DNA of 64,000 nt from Mesorhabditis belari. Its lineage: Eukaryota > Nematoda > Chromadorea > Rhabditida > Rhabditidae. A program made the position numbers and the translations under genes. Below are positions 32,516 through 45,005 of the stretch, piece after piece. The stretch spans positions 3,500,001 through 3,564,000 of the forward strand of contig CAUEEP010000735.1 of assembly GCA_958450365.1 (NCBI GenBank), in the 5' to 3' direction. Below the pieces are notes generated by a model. That model searched no databases. It was given only the letters and a program-made list of their open reading frames with translations, and had not been told where the DNA came from. Position 1 is the stretch's first letter, and each line of letters starts with the position of its first letter.

Positions 32516-33470
32516 GGGATAGACGGACAGACGGACAAACGGATAGACAGACGGACAGACGGACAGACGGATAGACGGACAGACAGACGGACAGACAGAC
32601 GGTCAGACGGATAGACGGACTAGACGTCTCTTCTGCTTTATATAGTAGATATTGTTGATAAAAGTTAAAGATGGTAAGTAAATTGAAAAATTAAGTGTTT
32701 CAGGTAAGTTATTTTTAGCAAATTGAGAAAAGAAGAAGAGAAAGGTTTAAACGAATTCAGTTTTTGGAAAAGCAACTGATTCACCAAGCTTTGCAGAAAG
32801 CCTAAGCCTAAACTAAACAAAAAGATCAGTCAATCCACTAGTTAGATGTGTTTACAAGATCACAAAGTACAGCAGAAGAACTATAGCATGGGTTTAGCAT
32901 GTAAAACAAATAAATCCATGAATTCCTAAAAGAAAAGAGGCTCACTCTCCTTTGTTTACTCGCATTTTTCAGTTCAAATGGAAATGGAAGAGTGTGAGCG
33001 TTGTAATGGAATCCGGATGTGAGTCTGAGATCGACAGACGGACAGACGGACAGACGGACAGACGGACAGACGGACAGACGGACAGACGGAGAGATAGACA
33101 GACGGCCAGACGGACAGACGGACAGACGGAGAGATAGACAGCGGCCACGACACGGCCAGACGGACATACGGACAGACGGAGAGATAGACAGACGGCCAGA
33201 CGGACAGACGGCCAGACGGACAGACGGACATACGGACAGACGGAGAGATAGACAGACGGAGAGATAGACAGACGGCCAGACGGACAGACGGACAGACGGA
33301 CAGACGGACAGACGGACAGACGGACAGACGGAGAGATAGACAGACGGCCAGACGGACAGACGGACAGACGGACAGACGGACAGACGGACAGACGGACAGA
33401 CGGAGAGATAGACAGACGGCCAGGCGGAGAGATAGACAGACGGACAGACGGACAGACGGACAGACACAAA
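32516..33470. repeat. GACAGACG arrays with a 407-bp spacer
   Basis: A GACAGACG/GATAGACG array (32516-32625) is followed by a unique 407-bp segment (32626-33032) and a second array (33033-33467). The spacer recurs at 35432-35836 and includes TTAGATGTGTTTACAAGATC and TCCATGAATTCCTA. Both arrays are next to a segment reading GCTGGAGTTAAAGATTTTTG. 33540-34520 is AT-rich without a recognisable gene. Confidence 0.9.
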
Positions 33471-34551
33471 ATTGGGTAAAAGTAGAGTAAATGAATCTTT
33501 GAATTGCTGGAGTTAAAGATTTTTGGTAGAGAGAGAGGAAAGAAATCTTTGAAACTCTTTGAAATCTTTAAATTTCTCTATCTACAGATGTTTATTTGTG
33601 AATTTCAAGTTCTAAACTCTTTTTTTATGATTTAATAACTGAAATCAAGACTTTCACAATTGATTTTAGAGAAAACTTCAGGTTTTCTTTGCAAAATTTG
33701 TGTAAATCATAAGATTTTTGGTTTAACTTTTAGAGAAAACTCTTAAAATCCCAATTTCTTTAAGGTTTTTGTCTAAAAAAATCATTAAAAATCGTTTAAT
33801 TATAATAAAAATGCAATAATTTCTTTTAAAATCAATCTTTTGAGGGTTTTAAGCAAAGATTTTTTCTATTTAAAGCTGAAAAATCGTTTTGTTTTTGGTT
33901 TTTTACAAGAAAAACATCAATATCAAGTTTTTTAACCAAAAAAAATGTTAAAATGTGCATTCTAATGGCCATTTTTTTCACCTGTTATCTTTTAAATTAA
34001 AGAAATTCTTTTAAAAAGCCTTTTAAACTAATGAAATTCTTTTAAAAAGTCTTTTAAAAAGATTAAAAAGACTACTTTTAAAAAGAAAAATGACAGAAAT
34101 TTGGAAATTTTCTAAATCTTTCGATTTTCTTTATTAGAACCAATTAAAGATAAAGAATAAAGAAAAATAAATGTGGATGACCCTCGAATTATCGATGAGA
34201 ACAATGGCAGAGAACCTCTAGAACCTCTTGAAAAGGGAAAAGAGGATCCTTTGAACTTGCCCAGATTTGAGAAGTAGTTTGGAGTGAGAAAGATTTGGAG
34301 AAGAGGTTAGATAAAAGTTGAGAGAAGTATATAGTTGAATTTCGTTAGAAACACTAGAACTAATCTCAATAAATCCCTAGACTTCATTCAGTTCGATTTA
34401 CGAAGCAAGAAAGCAAGATTTTCAAAGATTTTTGAAGAGAACTTTCTCTCGAAATGTTTTTGCTGAGTTTTTTATTGATTTGATGTATGAAAAATTGTGA
34501 TGAGTATGGAAAAAGTCTAAATTTTGATCACAGAAAGATTAAAGATCAAAG

Positions 34552-34662
34552 AAAGAGAGAGAAAGAAAGAGAGAGAGGAAGAAAGAGAGAGAAAGAAAGA
34601 GAGAGAAAGAAAGCGAGAGGAAGAAAGAGAGAGGAAGAAAGAAGGAAAGAAAGAAAGAAAGA
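34552..34662. repeat. purine-only GAAAGAGAGA array
   Basis: Same type as 6890-6995, about nine units. 34663-34975 holds nothing recognisable. Confidence 0.85.
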
Positions 34663-34979
34663 TTAGATCACTGGCTGTGGTTAGCTTCTGGCTTATCATT
34701 GGCTTTGTATGAAGAAGTAGAAGTAGAAATAGAACCAACTCTGGGCAGAAAACAAACGAGAATTGACCAATGCTGCTTTTGGCCAACGAGAATTGGCCAA
34801 TGGCCAACGCTCCATGCTGATTTATGCCTGAAAAAGTTTCAGAAGATTTCCAGCAACTAAAAGCTAATTGCTTTATTCAAAAAATATTAAAAAGGCTAAA
34901 TATAGCAGAGCCAACAAAAAAATGATCAATAATGTTCATGCAATCTAATCTCCGCCCCTTTTTGCCAATGGTTGCGCAC

Positions 34980-35836
34980 AGATGGACAGACGGACAGACA
35001 GACAGACAGACGGACGGACAGATAGACGGATAGACGGATAGACGGACAGACGGACAGACGGACGGACAGACGGACAGGCGAACGGACGGACGAACGAACG
35101 GCCAGACGGACAGACGGACAGACGGACAGACGGACAGACGGACAGACGGACAGACGGACAGACGGACAGACGGACAGACGGACAGACGGACAGACGGACA
35201 GACGGACAGACGGACAGACGAACAGACAGATAGACGGATAGACGGATAGACGGACAGACGGACAGACGGACGGACAGACGGACAGGCGAACGGACGGACG
35301 AACGAACGGACGAACGGACGGACGAACGAACGGATGAACGGACAGATGAACGGACAGACGAACGAACGGACACACTAACGGACAGACAGACGGACAGACA
35401 TACAGACGGACAGACGGACGAACGGACAAACGTCTCTTCTGCTTTATTTATAATAGATATTGTTAATAAAATGTTAATGATGGTAAGTAAAAGGAAAAAT
35501 TAAGTGTTTCGGGTAAGTTAGCAAATTGAGAAGAGAAAGGTTTAGAATTCAGTTTTTGGAAAAGCAAGTGCTTCGCCAAGCTTTTCAGAAAGCCTAAGCC
35601 TAAGCCAAAGCTTAAGCCAAACAAAAAGATCAGTCAATCCACTAGATAGATGTGTTTACAAGATCACAAAGTACAGCAGAAGAACTATAGCATGGGTTTA
35701 GCATGTAAAACAAATAAATCCATGAATTCCTAGAAGAAAAGAGGCTCACTCTCCTTTGTTTACTCGCATTTTTCAGTTCAAATGGAAAATGGAAGAGTGT
35801 GAGCGTTGTAATGGAATCCGGATGTGAGTCTGAGAT
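34980..35836. repeat. second GACAGACG cassette
   Basis: The array 34980-35431 has GACAGACG, GATAGACG and GAACGGAC variants; the 405-bp segment that follows (35432-35836) matches 32626-33032 closely. Together they look like a second copy of one interspersed unit. Confidence 0.88.
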
Positions 35837-36099
35837 CTCTTTCTTTTCCTTTTCGATATGAATTTCCATTGTCTTTTCTCATTTTTGAACAAATGTTGAC
35901 TTGGCACGAAAAAGAGCACAAAATGACCACAAAATGACCACAAAATGACAAAATGACTTCAAGAAAACCGTTTACTGACTCAATTCTACGGTAAGATTGA
36001 GAAATTTCAAGTATTTTATAAGAATTCAAGGTGATTTCATTCATTTCTTTGCAAAAAAACACTTAAAGTATATCAAAAACACGGCAAAAGTGCCTAGAG

Positions 36100-36385
36100 A
36101 AGTAGGAAATTGTCGATTTTAAGCGTTAATCGATGAATTTGATCTGATTTGAATCATTTTCTGGTAAAAGATATCGAAAGCAGTAGGAAATTGTGGATTT
36201 TAGACGTTAATCGATGAATTTGAGCTGATTTGAATCATTTTCTGGTAAAAAATAGCGAAAGTAGTAGGAAATTGTCGATTTTAGGCGTTAATCTTATGAA
36301 ATTAAGCTGATTTGAATCATTTTCTAGCAAAAGATTCCTATAGCAGTCGAAAATTGGCGATTTTAGGCGTTAATCCTAGGAAAAT
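36100..36385. repeat. 80-bp tandem repeat
   Basis: Four diverged units with GTAGGAAATTGTCGATTTTA at about 36102, 36183 and 36263 (spacing 80-81 bp). No gene is seen from 35840 to 36610. Confidence 0.85.
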
Positions 36386-36614
36386 AGTGCCTGAGCTTTA
36401 ATACTGTGTGCTTTTTGTTTTTAGATAGGAAAGAGAAAGGCTGGGCACGCTGAGCTCAGTCCAAAGTCTAGGGTCACCCATCCCCAAGTGAAAAAAGCGC
36501 TGACTAATCCCCACCACTTGTGCCACTTGCCACTTTACTACAAAAGTTCTGCGCTCATAATTTCACTGTTTTTTTCATTGGATTTTCGTTTTTGATAGAA
36601 ATTTGTATTTCATA

Positions 36615-37775
36615 AGCTCAAAAAAAGCGATTTTCGTTAAATTTTTACGATTTTTACGTACTAAAGTTTTTACTAAAGTTGATTTTGAAATTTTCATGAT
36701 AAAATCCCTAATTTTACATTTAAATTAGCTTTACTGATGTCCATAATTGAGCAATAAATCATTCAAAAGTGTTCAAAAGTTATTCTAGCAAAAGATTTTG
36801 AGTTAAAGTCGAATTTAAAGCTCTACTGCGATTTATATTGGGTTAATGGAAAAGTCCTTTCCGATTTTTTGGGAGAGTACCCTAAATTTGTCGAATTTTG
36901 ACGTTTTATAGCTCATCCTAAAGCTGAATTGAAGACGAATCGATTGGTAAAAACCGTTTTGAGATATCTCTTTTCTAAAAGTTTCTAAACAAGTGTCGCT
37001 GGTGCTCCTTCGATTCAACTTGACATTACTGACGTTTATAGACCCGAAACAAGTGTCGCTGGTGCTCCTTCGATTCAACTTGACATTACTGACGTTTATA
37101 GACCCGAAACAAGTGTCGCTGGTGCTCCTTCGATTCAAATTGACACGATATTCCTAAAAAAGGCCTTCTAACAACATCAAAAAAATGATAAAACAAGAAA
37201 AACGAAGGAAAATCGCGAAAAGCGGCGGAAAGGCTATTGATCTGAGGGTCGCTGGTTCGACTTCCACCGGCGACAATATTTTTCAAAAATTTTTTGCTAA
37301 GATTCTGAAAATGCGTGTCTAGGGGTTATTTTGGACGCTGATCACGAAAAACATGTTTTTAGCCTAGGTTTGTGCACGGAAAACTAACGAAACGTGAAAA
37401 CCGCCATTTTTTGGCTCTGCCGCCCTTTACTAAAATAGCTGTAAAAACTTTTAGAAAAGAGATATCTCAAGACGGTTTTTACCAATCGATTCGTCTTCAA
37501 TTCAGCTTTAGGATGAGCTATAAAACGTCTAAATTCGACAAATTTACGGTTTAGCTCAAAAAAAGCGATTTTCGTTAAATTTTTACGATTTTTACGTACT
37601 AAAGTTTTTACTAAAGTTGATTTTGAAATTTTCATGATAAAATCCCTAATTTTACATTTAAATTAGCTTTACTGATGTCCATAATTGAGCAATAAATCAT
37701 TCAAAAGTGTTCAAAAGTTATTCTAGCAAAAGATTTTGAGTTAAAGTCGAATTTAAAGCCCTACTGCGATTTATA
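36615..37775. mobile_element. composite element: direct 223-bp ends, inverted 105-bp inner arms
   Basis: 36615-36837 and 37553-37775 are near-identical direct repeats. Just inside, 36882-36986 and 37445-37550 are inverted copies (GACGTTTTATAGCTCATCC and complement). Between the arms lie three 61-bp units (AACAAGTGTCGCTGGTGCTC) and a tRNA-like stretch (37222-37270) with GGTCGCTGGTTCGACTTCC. No protein is encoded. Long direct ends plus inner inverted arms do not fit ordinary MITEs or LTR elements. Confidence 0.8.
37222..37270 (+). ncRNA. tRNA-like fragment (B-box)
   Basis: CTGGTTCGACTTCC resembles a Pol III B-box, and GTCGCTGG pairs with CCGGCGAC over eight bases. No matching 5' acceptor strand is present, so this is a tRNA or SINE fragment at most. 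Confidence 0.35.
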
Positions 37776-38284
37776 GTTAGTCGATTTTGATGTTAAAAGG
37801 TTTAAAAAAGCGTTTGGATAAAGAATTTTAGGAAAAAAACAAAAAAATCTATATAATTTAGATAAAATGAGTCGAAAATCTCATAAAATTCTATGTAAAT
37901 AAATTTTTTTCTTTAAAAAAAAGGAGAAAATGAAAAAAAATCCATATCAAATTACATTTAGATGATGAAAAAAAGGGAAAAAAATGAGAAAAAGTGTGTT
38001 TTTATGAGATGAGCTTAGATAGAAAGCTGATATAGAACTCATTTTCATTCGAAAAATGAGGAAATGGGGAAAAGGGAATTTTTGAAGCGCTCAATACCCA
38101 CGGATACACATTTCAGCCTTCAATCCCGGCAATAAACCTAGGAATTCGAAATTCGAGTGCAAAAAAGTCACATTTAAGTGGAGCTTGAGCTGAAAATGGT
38201 GAAAATCGACCCCTCCGGACCACCCTGGATCCTCAACGGTGCGCCAAATCGGCTCCGTTTACGAGGTGAAGACCAAGGTGTACT

Positions 38285-38890
38285 TTGTGCATGAGAAATT
38301 GTAAGCAAGGACCTTCTGGCACACTACAATAGATAGTGTGCGTTCCAGGATGAGACTTTGCTTAAGGGATATAGCAAGATTCAACGAATGTACACGATTT
38401 TCTTGGGTCTTCTCGAAATCGTGTAAGACAACCAAAGGAAATGAAGAAAAGTACACTCAAAAATGTATCCGTTAGCTAGTGTGCGTTCCAGAATATAACT
38501 TTACTTAAGGAATATAGCAAGATTCAACGAATATACACGAGTTTCTTGTGTCTTCTCAAAATTAGGTAACTGAACCAAAAAAAATGAGGAAAAGTACACC
38601 TAAAAACGTTTCTAATAGATAGTGTGCGTTCCAGAATATAACTTTACTTAAGGGATATAGCAAGATTCAACGAATGTACACGATTTTCTTGGGTCTTCTC
38701 GAAATTAGATAATTGAACCAAAGAAAATGAGGAAAAGTACACTCAAAAACGTTTCTAATAGATAGTGTGCGTTCCAGAATATAACTTTACTTAAGGGATA
38801 TAGCAAGATTCAACGAATGTACACGAGTTTCTTGGGTCTTCTCGAAATTAGGCAACTGAATCAAATAAAATGAGGAATTCAGTGCATCAA
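38285..38890. repeat. 143-bp satellite (family B), reverse orientation
   Basis: Units begin with GTGCGTTCCAG at 38338, 38481, 38624 and 38767, exactly 143 bp apart. They are the reverse complement of the array at 14.5 kb but diverged from it. 37776-38284 shows no gene. Confidence 0.92.
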
Positions 38891-39499
38891 AAGGGGTCCG
38901 TTTACAAAGTATGAAGAATGAACAACCAATAACAACCAATTACAACCAAGAATGAATAAAAATTCGATTTTTAAAGGCAAATCCTCAAAACTCTATGATT
39001 TTCTATCGTTTTTTTTCTCGATTTTCTCGATTTTCTCGATTTTCTCCATTTTCTCCCCCTAATCTCAATTTTCAGCAAATCTGCAAATCTTTCTCTAATA
39101 AGCACCTACTTTTGTTCAAAAATTGCCCAAATTTCTGGCTTCTATACTATTTTTACGAAAGCTTTTCATGTTCAAAACAAAATTTGTGCTTTTTTTAGTT
39201 GTTTTTCAAAAAGCTATTTAGTCAATTTCCGCTCAAATTCTTCAGAAATTCATTCAAAGAATTTCCGGTTTAAAAATTTCGTCAAAAAGCCGTAGAAATT
39301 TGTTTTTTTAGAGGCAAAATGGTTGCAAAAATGACTTTATTTTTTTTAAATCGAAAGAATTTCGCTCAAATAGAAAGCTAAAATAGCTAAAATAGCTAAA
39401 ATAGAAAGCTCAAATCGAGAAACGAGATGGAGAAACGATTTTTCGAACGAACACCCAGCTTGTACAGTTTTAGGAGATCGATTTGAGTGATAGATCGAG

Positions 39500-40095
39500 C
39501 TAGAATCGATTTGACGCTTCGATCGATCGATTTTTGTTCAATCTGGATGTCAGGAAAGCTTTTGGAAGTGTTAGATTTAGATTTGAATATGATTTGAAAA
39601 AGTCGGTGTTGTTGTTGGGGAAATGAAAGGATTGACGAGTTCTCAGGTCACTCACAATCGATTTGACGCAATTTTTGTTCAATCTGGATGTCAGTAAAGC
39701 TTTTGGAAGTGTTAGATTTAGATTTGAATATGATTTGAAAAAGTCGGTGTTGTTGTTGGGGGAATGAAAGGATTGGCGAGTTCCCAGGTCACTCACAATC
39801 GATTTGACGCAATTTTTGTTCAATCTGGATGTCAGTAAAGCTTTTGGAGGTGTTAGATTTAGATTGAAGGCGATTTGAAAAAGTCGATGTTGTTGTTGGG
39901 GGAATGAAAGGATTGGCGAGTTCCCAGGTCACTCACAATCGATTTGACGCAATTTTTGTTCAATCTGGATATCAGTACAGCTTTTGGAAGTGTTAGATCT
40001 AGATTTGAATATGATTTGAAAAAGTCGGTGTTGGAGAATTGGGGAATTGAAAGGAATTGTTGATGGCGAGTTCCCAGGTCACTCACAAGCCCCGC
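39500..40095. repeat. 141-bp satellite (family C), four copies
   Basis: CTGGATGTCA boxes at 39543, 39684, 39825 and a variant at 39965 are spaced 141, 141 and 140 bp. Each unit contains GTGTTAGATTTAGATTTGAA, AAAAAGTCGGTGTTG and GTTCCCAGGTCACTCAC. 38891-39499 holds no recognised gene, only CTCGATTTT and AAATAGCTA repeats. Confidence 0.93.
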
Positions 40096-40494
40096 CCACT
40101 ATTTTTGCCGATGGCTATGCGCTTTTTGAGTAGCCTTTTTAGTTAGAAATTGAATTTTATCAACTAAAAAAGTCAGAAATTGAATTTTATCAACTAAAAA
40201 AATCAGAAATTGAAAGAAATTTTATTAAAATTTAAGTAAAATGACAGATTTTCAAATTCAAAGCCAAAAAAGAGCCTGTTTTCTTTGAGTTTCTTTTTCT
40301 TTTGCCTTTTCTTTTTGTTCTTTTTTTGCTTTTTTTTCTTTTGGCAATTCTATGTCCTTGATGGGGAAAGTTAAAGAAAAAAAAAGCTTTTTTTGATCAT
40401 TTGAGAACACGCAATGGATCACATTTCAGTCTTTTCCTCTTTTAAAACACAAAAAAAACATCTGACATCTGAAAAAGAATCGAAGAAATGCTGA

Positions 40495-41225
40495 ATGAAT
40501 GGTTGTTTTGATAGAAATTGTTGACTTTTAGTCCGTTTCGAGTTCGGCAGAGAATAAGCCAAATTTTGATCGAAAATCTACAATCTCTCAATGTTTTTGG
40601 TTAAGCTGGATGTCACAAAAGCTTTTGCAAAATTCTGAATGAATGATTGTTTTGACAGAAAATTGTTGTTTTTAGCATTCTTTGAGTACGGTAGATAAAA
40701 AGCCAGATTTTGATCGAAAATCTACAATTTCTCAATGTTTTTAGCTAATCTGGAAGTCACTAAAGCTTTTGCGAAATTCTGAATAATGATTATTTTAAAA
40801 GAAGATTCTTGATTTTCAGTGCTTTCGAGTTCGGTAGAGAATAAGCCAAATTTTGATCGAAAATCTACAATTCTTCAATGTTTTTGGCTAATCTGGATGT
40901 CACAAAAGCTTTTGCAAAATTCTGAATGAATGATTGTTTTGGTAGAAAATTCTTGATTTTAGTACTCTTTGAGTACGGTGGATGGAAATGCCAAATTTCA
41001 TAGAAAAATCTACAATTCCTGAATGTTTTTAGCTAATCTGGAAGTCAGTAAAGCTTTTGCGAAATTCTGAATAATGATTATTTTAAAAGAAAATTCTTGA
41101 TTTTAGTACTCTTTGAGTACGGTAGATAAAAAGCCAAATTTTGATCGAAAATCTACAATTTCTCAATCTTTTTCGCTAATCTGGATGTCACTAAAGCTTT
41201 TGCAAGCATTAGAATTTCACTTAAA
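40495..41225. repeat. 143-145-bp satellite (family D), five copies
   Basis: Boxes CTGGATGTCA or CTGGAAGTCA at 40606, 40750, 40893, 41038 and 41181, spaced 144, 143, 145 and 143 bp. Each unit contains TTTTGATCGAAAATCTACAA and CTTTGAGTACGGTAGA. Reverse-oriented members lie at 44630-45000. Confidence 0.93.
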
Positions 41226-41689
41226 CATACAAACTTAAAATTTGTATATTTTCAAGGCTACGATAGTCATGGCACGTTTTAGTAAACAAAAGAAAACACA
41301 GAAAACACAGAAAACACATCTACCGTACTCTGAACTTATCCACAAAAGCAATCCAAAATCTTTTGCCTATTATTTTGCGGTCGTAAAAAAGAAGAATTGG
41401 AAAATTGGCGATTGAGACAATAGACAGTATGGAGTATAATAAAATCGAGTATAATAAAACTTCAATAGAGAAAAGGTCAGCGAAGAATGAATCAGAAAGG
41501 AAAGAAAATCAGAAAGACCCAAAGAAAATCAGAAAAACTTCTCAAGGTCCTAGGAAATCATTAAATGAGCCAAGAACAAGGTCACTAACTGAATGGGTGC
41601 AGATTTGAAAAGCGAAACGTGTACTTTGTGCTCGAAAAGCTTGTAACATCTGCTTGTAAACGCACCCCTTTTGGCAGGTCAATTGGATC

Positions 41690-41915
41690 ATTAAACCGGT
41701 AAATAAACCGGTAACTAAACCAGTAACTAAGCCAGTAGCTAAACCAGTAACTAAGCCAGTAACTAAACTAGTAACTAAGCCAGTAGCTAAACCAGTAACT
41801 AAGCCAGTAACTAAACCAGTAACTAAACTAGTAACTAAACCAGTAACTAAGCCAGTAACTAAGCCAGTAACTAAGCCAGTAACTAAACTAGTAACTAAAC
41901 CAATAACTAAACCGG
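41690..41915. repeat. 12/24-bp minisatellite
   Basis: About eighteen copies of a 12-bp unit ACTAAACCAGTA / ACTAAGCCAGTA. The long minus-strand frame here ([10 protein letters not shown]) is a repeat translation. Confidence 0.9.
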
Positions 41916-42364
41916 GTTTCAGCTTTAACATTGATACTTGTCAGTAGGAATTTTGAGCACAAAAGCTCCAAAGAAAAGAAGTTGGCAAATGAACCGAATC
42001 ATTGACGGAAAAAGAACTAAAATAGATTTATTATATAAAACTAGATCTGGCTTAGGCCATTCTTTTTCTATTTTTGTCTTCCCCCAACTCTAATAATAGG
42101 CTCTTACGCAAGGGACAACAAAAAGAGGTCAAAAGGGGAAATCGGAGGAAAAATGAGAGAAATGAGAAAAATGTCGACATACTGTGTTGGGTCATCGACT
42201 CAATAGCATTTTTGGGAAACATGGCCAAGAACAAATAGACTGTTTTTGAATAGACTTTGTTCTTTCATGTAAACACACTGCACTAGTCTTTGTTTTAAAC
42301 GAGTTGAAACGATTGTAAGCACAACGAAGTCAAGCGAGCACTATTCATGGAAAGTAACTATTCA

Positions 42365-42935
42365 TGGATCGTAATATTCTAGATTTAGTTAATCTGGATG
42401 TCACAGGATATTTACGAAGAATTAGATTTTTAGAATTCGAACTTTTCTAAGCTTATCGAAGTCAAGCCCAGCTCCAGCCTCCGTCAACTCAAAATATCTG
42501 TGGAGAAATGCTTGTAATATTCTAGATTTAGTTAATCTGGATGTCACACGATATTTACGAAGAATTAGATTTTTAGAATTCGAACTTTTCTAAGCTTATC
42601 GAAGTCAAGCTCAGCTCCAGCCTCCGTCAACTCAAAATATCCGTGGATAAATCCTTGTAATATTCTAGATTTAGCCAATCTGGATGTCACAGGATATTTG
42701 TAAAGAATTAGATTTTCAATTTTCGATATTCTTAACCTCAGCCTCTACCTTAGTCAGCTCCAGCCTCAAACTTTTTCAATTGATACAAATCATTTCAATA
42801 TTCTAGATTAAGCCAATCTGGATGTCACAGGATATTTGTAAAGAATTAGATTTTTAATTTTCAATATTCTTAGTCTCAGTCTCTACCTTAGTCAGCTCCA
42901 AACTTTTCCAATTGATACAAATCGTTTCAATCACC
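42365..42935. repeat. 143-148-bp satellite (family E), four copies
   Basis: Boxes AATCTGGATGTCAC at 42394, 42537, 42680 and 42828 (counted at CTGG), spaced 143, 143 and 148 bp. Units contain GTAATATTCTAGATTTAG and AAGAATTAGATTTTTA. 42936-43470 shows no supported gene. Confidence 0.92.
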
Positions 42936-43474
42936 CCAGTGTACTACAACAAATTGCGGAACCCATTAAAAGTCGAAAGTCCCTAAATTTATGGGACTCC
43001 AAAGTCGATTTGTATTCGATTTCGAATGGATTTGTGCCGGGCAAGGGAAGAAAAAGGATAAATCAAAGTCATTTCGAAAAAGAGAGTGTGTAAAAAGAGC
43101 ATTGGCATTGGCAACAACAACAATGTTGTTGAAAAACGAGAATTGTGAGGAAAAGGGTGAACAGGTGGGATAGTCTTACTGTATTTTACTACTATTTAAA
43201 AACTATTGACCTAATAATTGCCCTCAAAAATCTCCATTTCCCAGCATTTCCCAGCGTTTCCCAGCATTTCTCGGTTCAATTACCCACTAAAACCTGTGCT
43301 CACAGGCTCAAATTTGAGCCGAACAGGTGCCCCGATTGTCCCGTCGGCTGCCAACTGTAATTGCCACCAAAATTTTGGGAAAATTTCCTTTGTGCTAGCC
43401 GATTATCTTCATGACCAGCCGAAAAATTCGCCTAATAACTAATAAAGAAATTCTGACCGATTTCTGACCATGAA

Positions 43475-43606
43475 GTCACTATGGTGCAGTGGCTTTGGGC
43501 CGGAGGCAAGCGCGCTTGCCTCCAGCCCAAACGAGCCTTTAAATAAGCTTTTATTTAAAGGCTTTTATTTACAAACGAGCCCGGTTCAAACCCCACGTAA
43601 TGCCAC
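43475..43606 (+). ncRNA. tRNA-like Pol III unit with two inserted hairpins
   Basis: TGGTGCAGTGG (43483) fits a Pol III A-box and CCGGTTCAAACCCC (43581) a B-box. Between them lie two strong hairpins: 43497-43528 (arms GGGCCGGAGGCAAGCG with one mismatch) and 43536-43561 (arms CCTTTAAATAA, perfect). The distance of about 90 bases between boxes is longer than in ordinary tRNAs. A SINE head or tRNA pseudogene are the main alternatives. Confidence 0.4.
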
Positions 43607-43689
43607 TCAATCTCGACTTTTTAATTTCTTATTTGAAATGGTATAACTATATTAGATTTTGGGAGTTTATATAAAAGTTTTGGCTCAAA

Positions 43690-43821
43690 GACGGCAGACA
43701 GAGAAACAGACAGACAAACAGACAGACAAACAGACATACAAACAGACAGACAGGGATACAGACAGACAGACAGATAGACGAACAGACAGAGAAACAGACA
43801 AACAGACAGAGAGACAGGGAT

Positions 43822-43853
<32 letters not shown>

Positions 43854-44055
43854 GGATACAGACAAACAGACAGACAGACAGGGATACAGACAGACAGACA
43901 AACAGACAGACAGGGATACAGACAGACATACAAACAGACAGACAGACAGAGAAACAAACAGATAGACAGACAGACAGACAAACAGACAGAGAAACAAACA
44001 GATAGACAGACAAACAGACAGACAAACAGACAGAGATATAGACAAACAGACAGAA

Positions 44056-44086
<31 letters not shown>

Positions 44087-44152
44087 TAGACAGAAAGACA
44101 GACAGACAGACAGACAGACAGATAGACAGACATACAGACAGACAGAAACTGC
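43690..44152. repeat. GACA tetranucleotide array
   Basis: About 115 copies of GACA with GATA, AACA and GGGA variants, in higher-order groups (GGGATACAGACA). Its right flank (TTTATTTATAGTAGATAT) is like the right flank of the GACAGACG cassettes and is followed by a reversed CTGGATGTCA box (44178). Confidence 0.93.
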
Positions 44153-44629
44153 TCTTTTATTTATAGTAGATATCGTGTGACATCCAGATTGAGTAAATCA
44201 ATTTATATTTATATTTATTTAGTCGAGTTAAAATATTAATGGAAATTTTTCAAAGTTCACTTGAAATTTGTAAATGGAAGCCTTCCAGCACACTAGTTTT
44301 CTCGAAACAATTAGGAAATTTAAAGAACACTAGAAAAGGCACGTTTATAGATTCACATCGTACAGTTGACCCCATTTGACCAGCTGTCAGGAATTTGACA
44401 ATAAGTGACACTGATATGATTGGATTGAGAGACAATCTGTGATCATCTTTTTGTTCTTTTTCTGGGAAATGAGATGACAACAATTGTACAAAGATACCGG
44501 GCCTGGTTCTGGTGTCATTACTTTCTTGAAACCGAAGCTCTAAGCAAGCCAAGCAGACAAGCAGACAAGCAGACAAGCAGACTTAGCTGATGGTCTGACT
44601 AGGTCTAGTCTCAAGGCTGTTACGCTTGT

Positions 44630-45005
44630 TTAAGTGAAATTCTAACACTTGTAAAAGCTTTAGTGACATCCAGATTAGCGAAAAACATTGAGAAATTGCA
44701 AATTTTCGATCAAAATTTGGCTTATTCTCTGCCGAACTCGAAAATACTGAAAATCAATAATTTTCTGTCAAAACAAGCATTCATTCAGCATTTTTCAAAA
44801 GCTTCAGTGACATCCAGATTAGCCAAAAACATTGAGAAATTGTAGATTTTCGATCAAAATCTGGCTTTTTATCTACCGTACTCGAAAGCACTGAAAATCA
44901 AGTATTTTCTTTTAAAATAATCATTATTCAGCATTTTGAAAAAGCTTTAGTGACATCCAGATTAGCGAAAAACATTGAGAAATTGTAAATATTCCTATGA
45001 AAATT
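44630..45005. repeat. 143-bp satellite (family D), reverse orientation
   Basis: TGACATCCAG at 44664, 44808 and 44951 (144 and 143 bp apart). The units are complements of those at 40.5-41.2 kb. 44190-44630 and 45010-45620 show no supported gene; the latter contains GGTTTAATTACCCAACTTTG at 45373. Confidence 0.92.

Noticed and set aside
42991..43442. Plus-strand frames of 60-74 residues
   Set aside because: No recognisable domain, and partly repeats of CCCAGCATTTC; splice signals do not link them into a gene.
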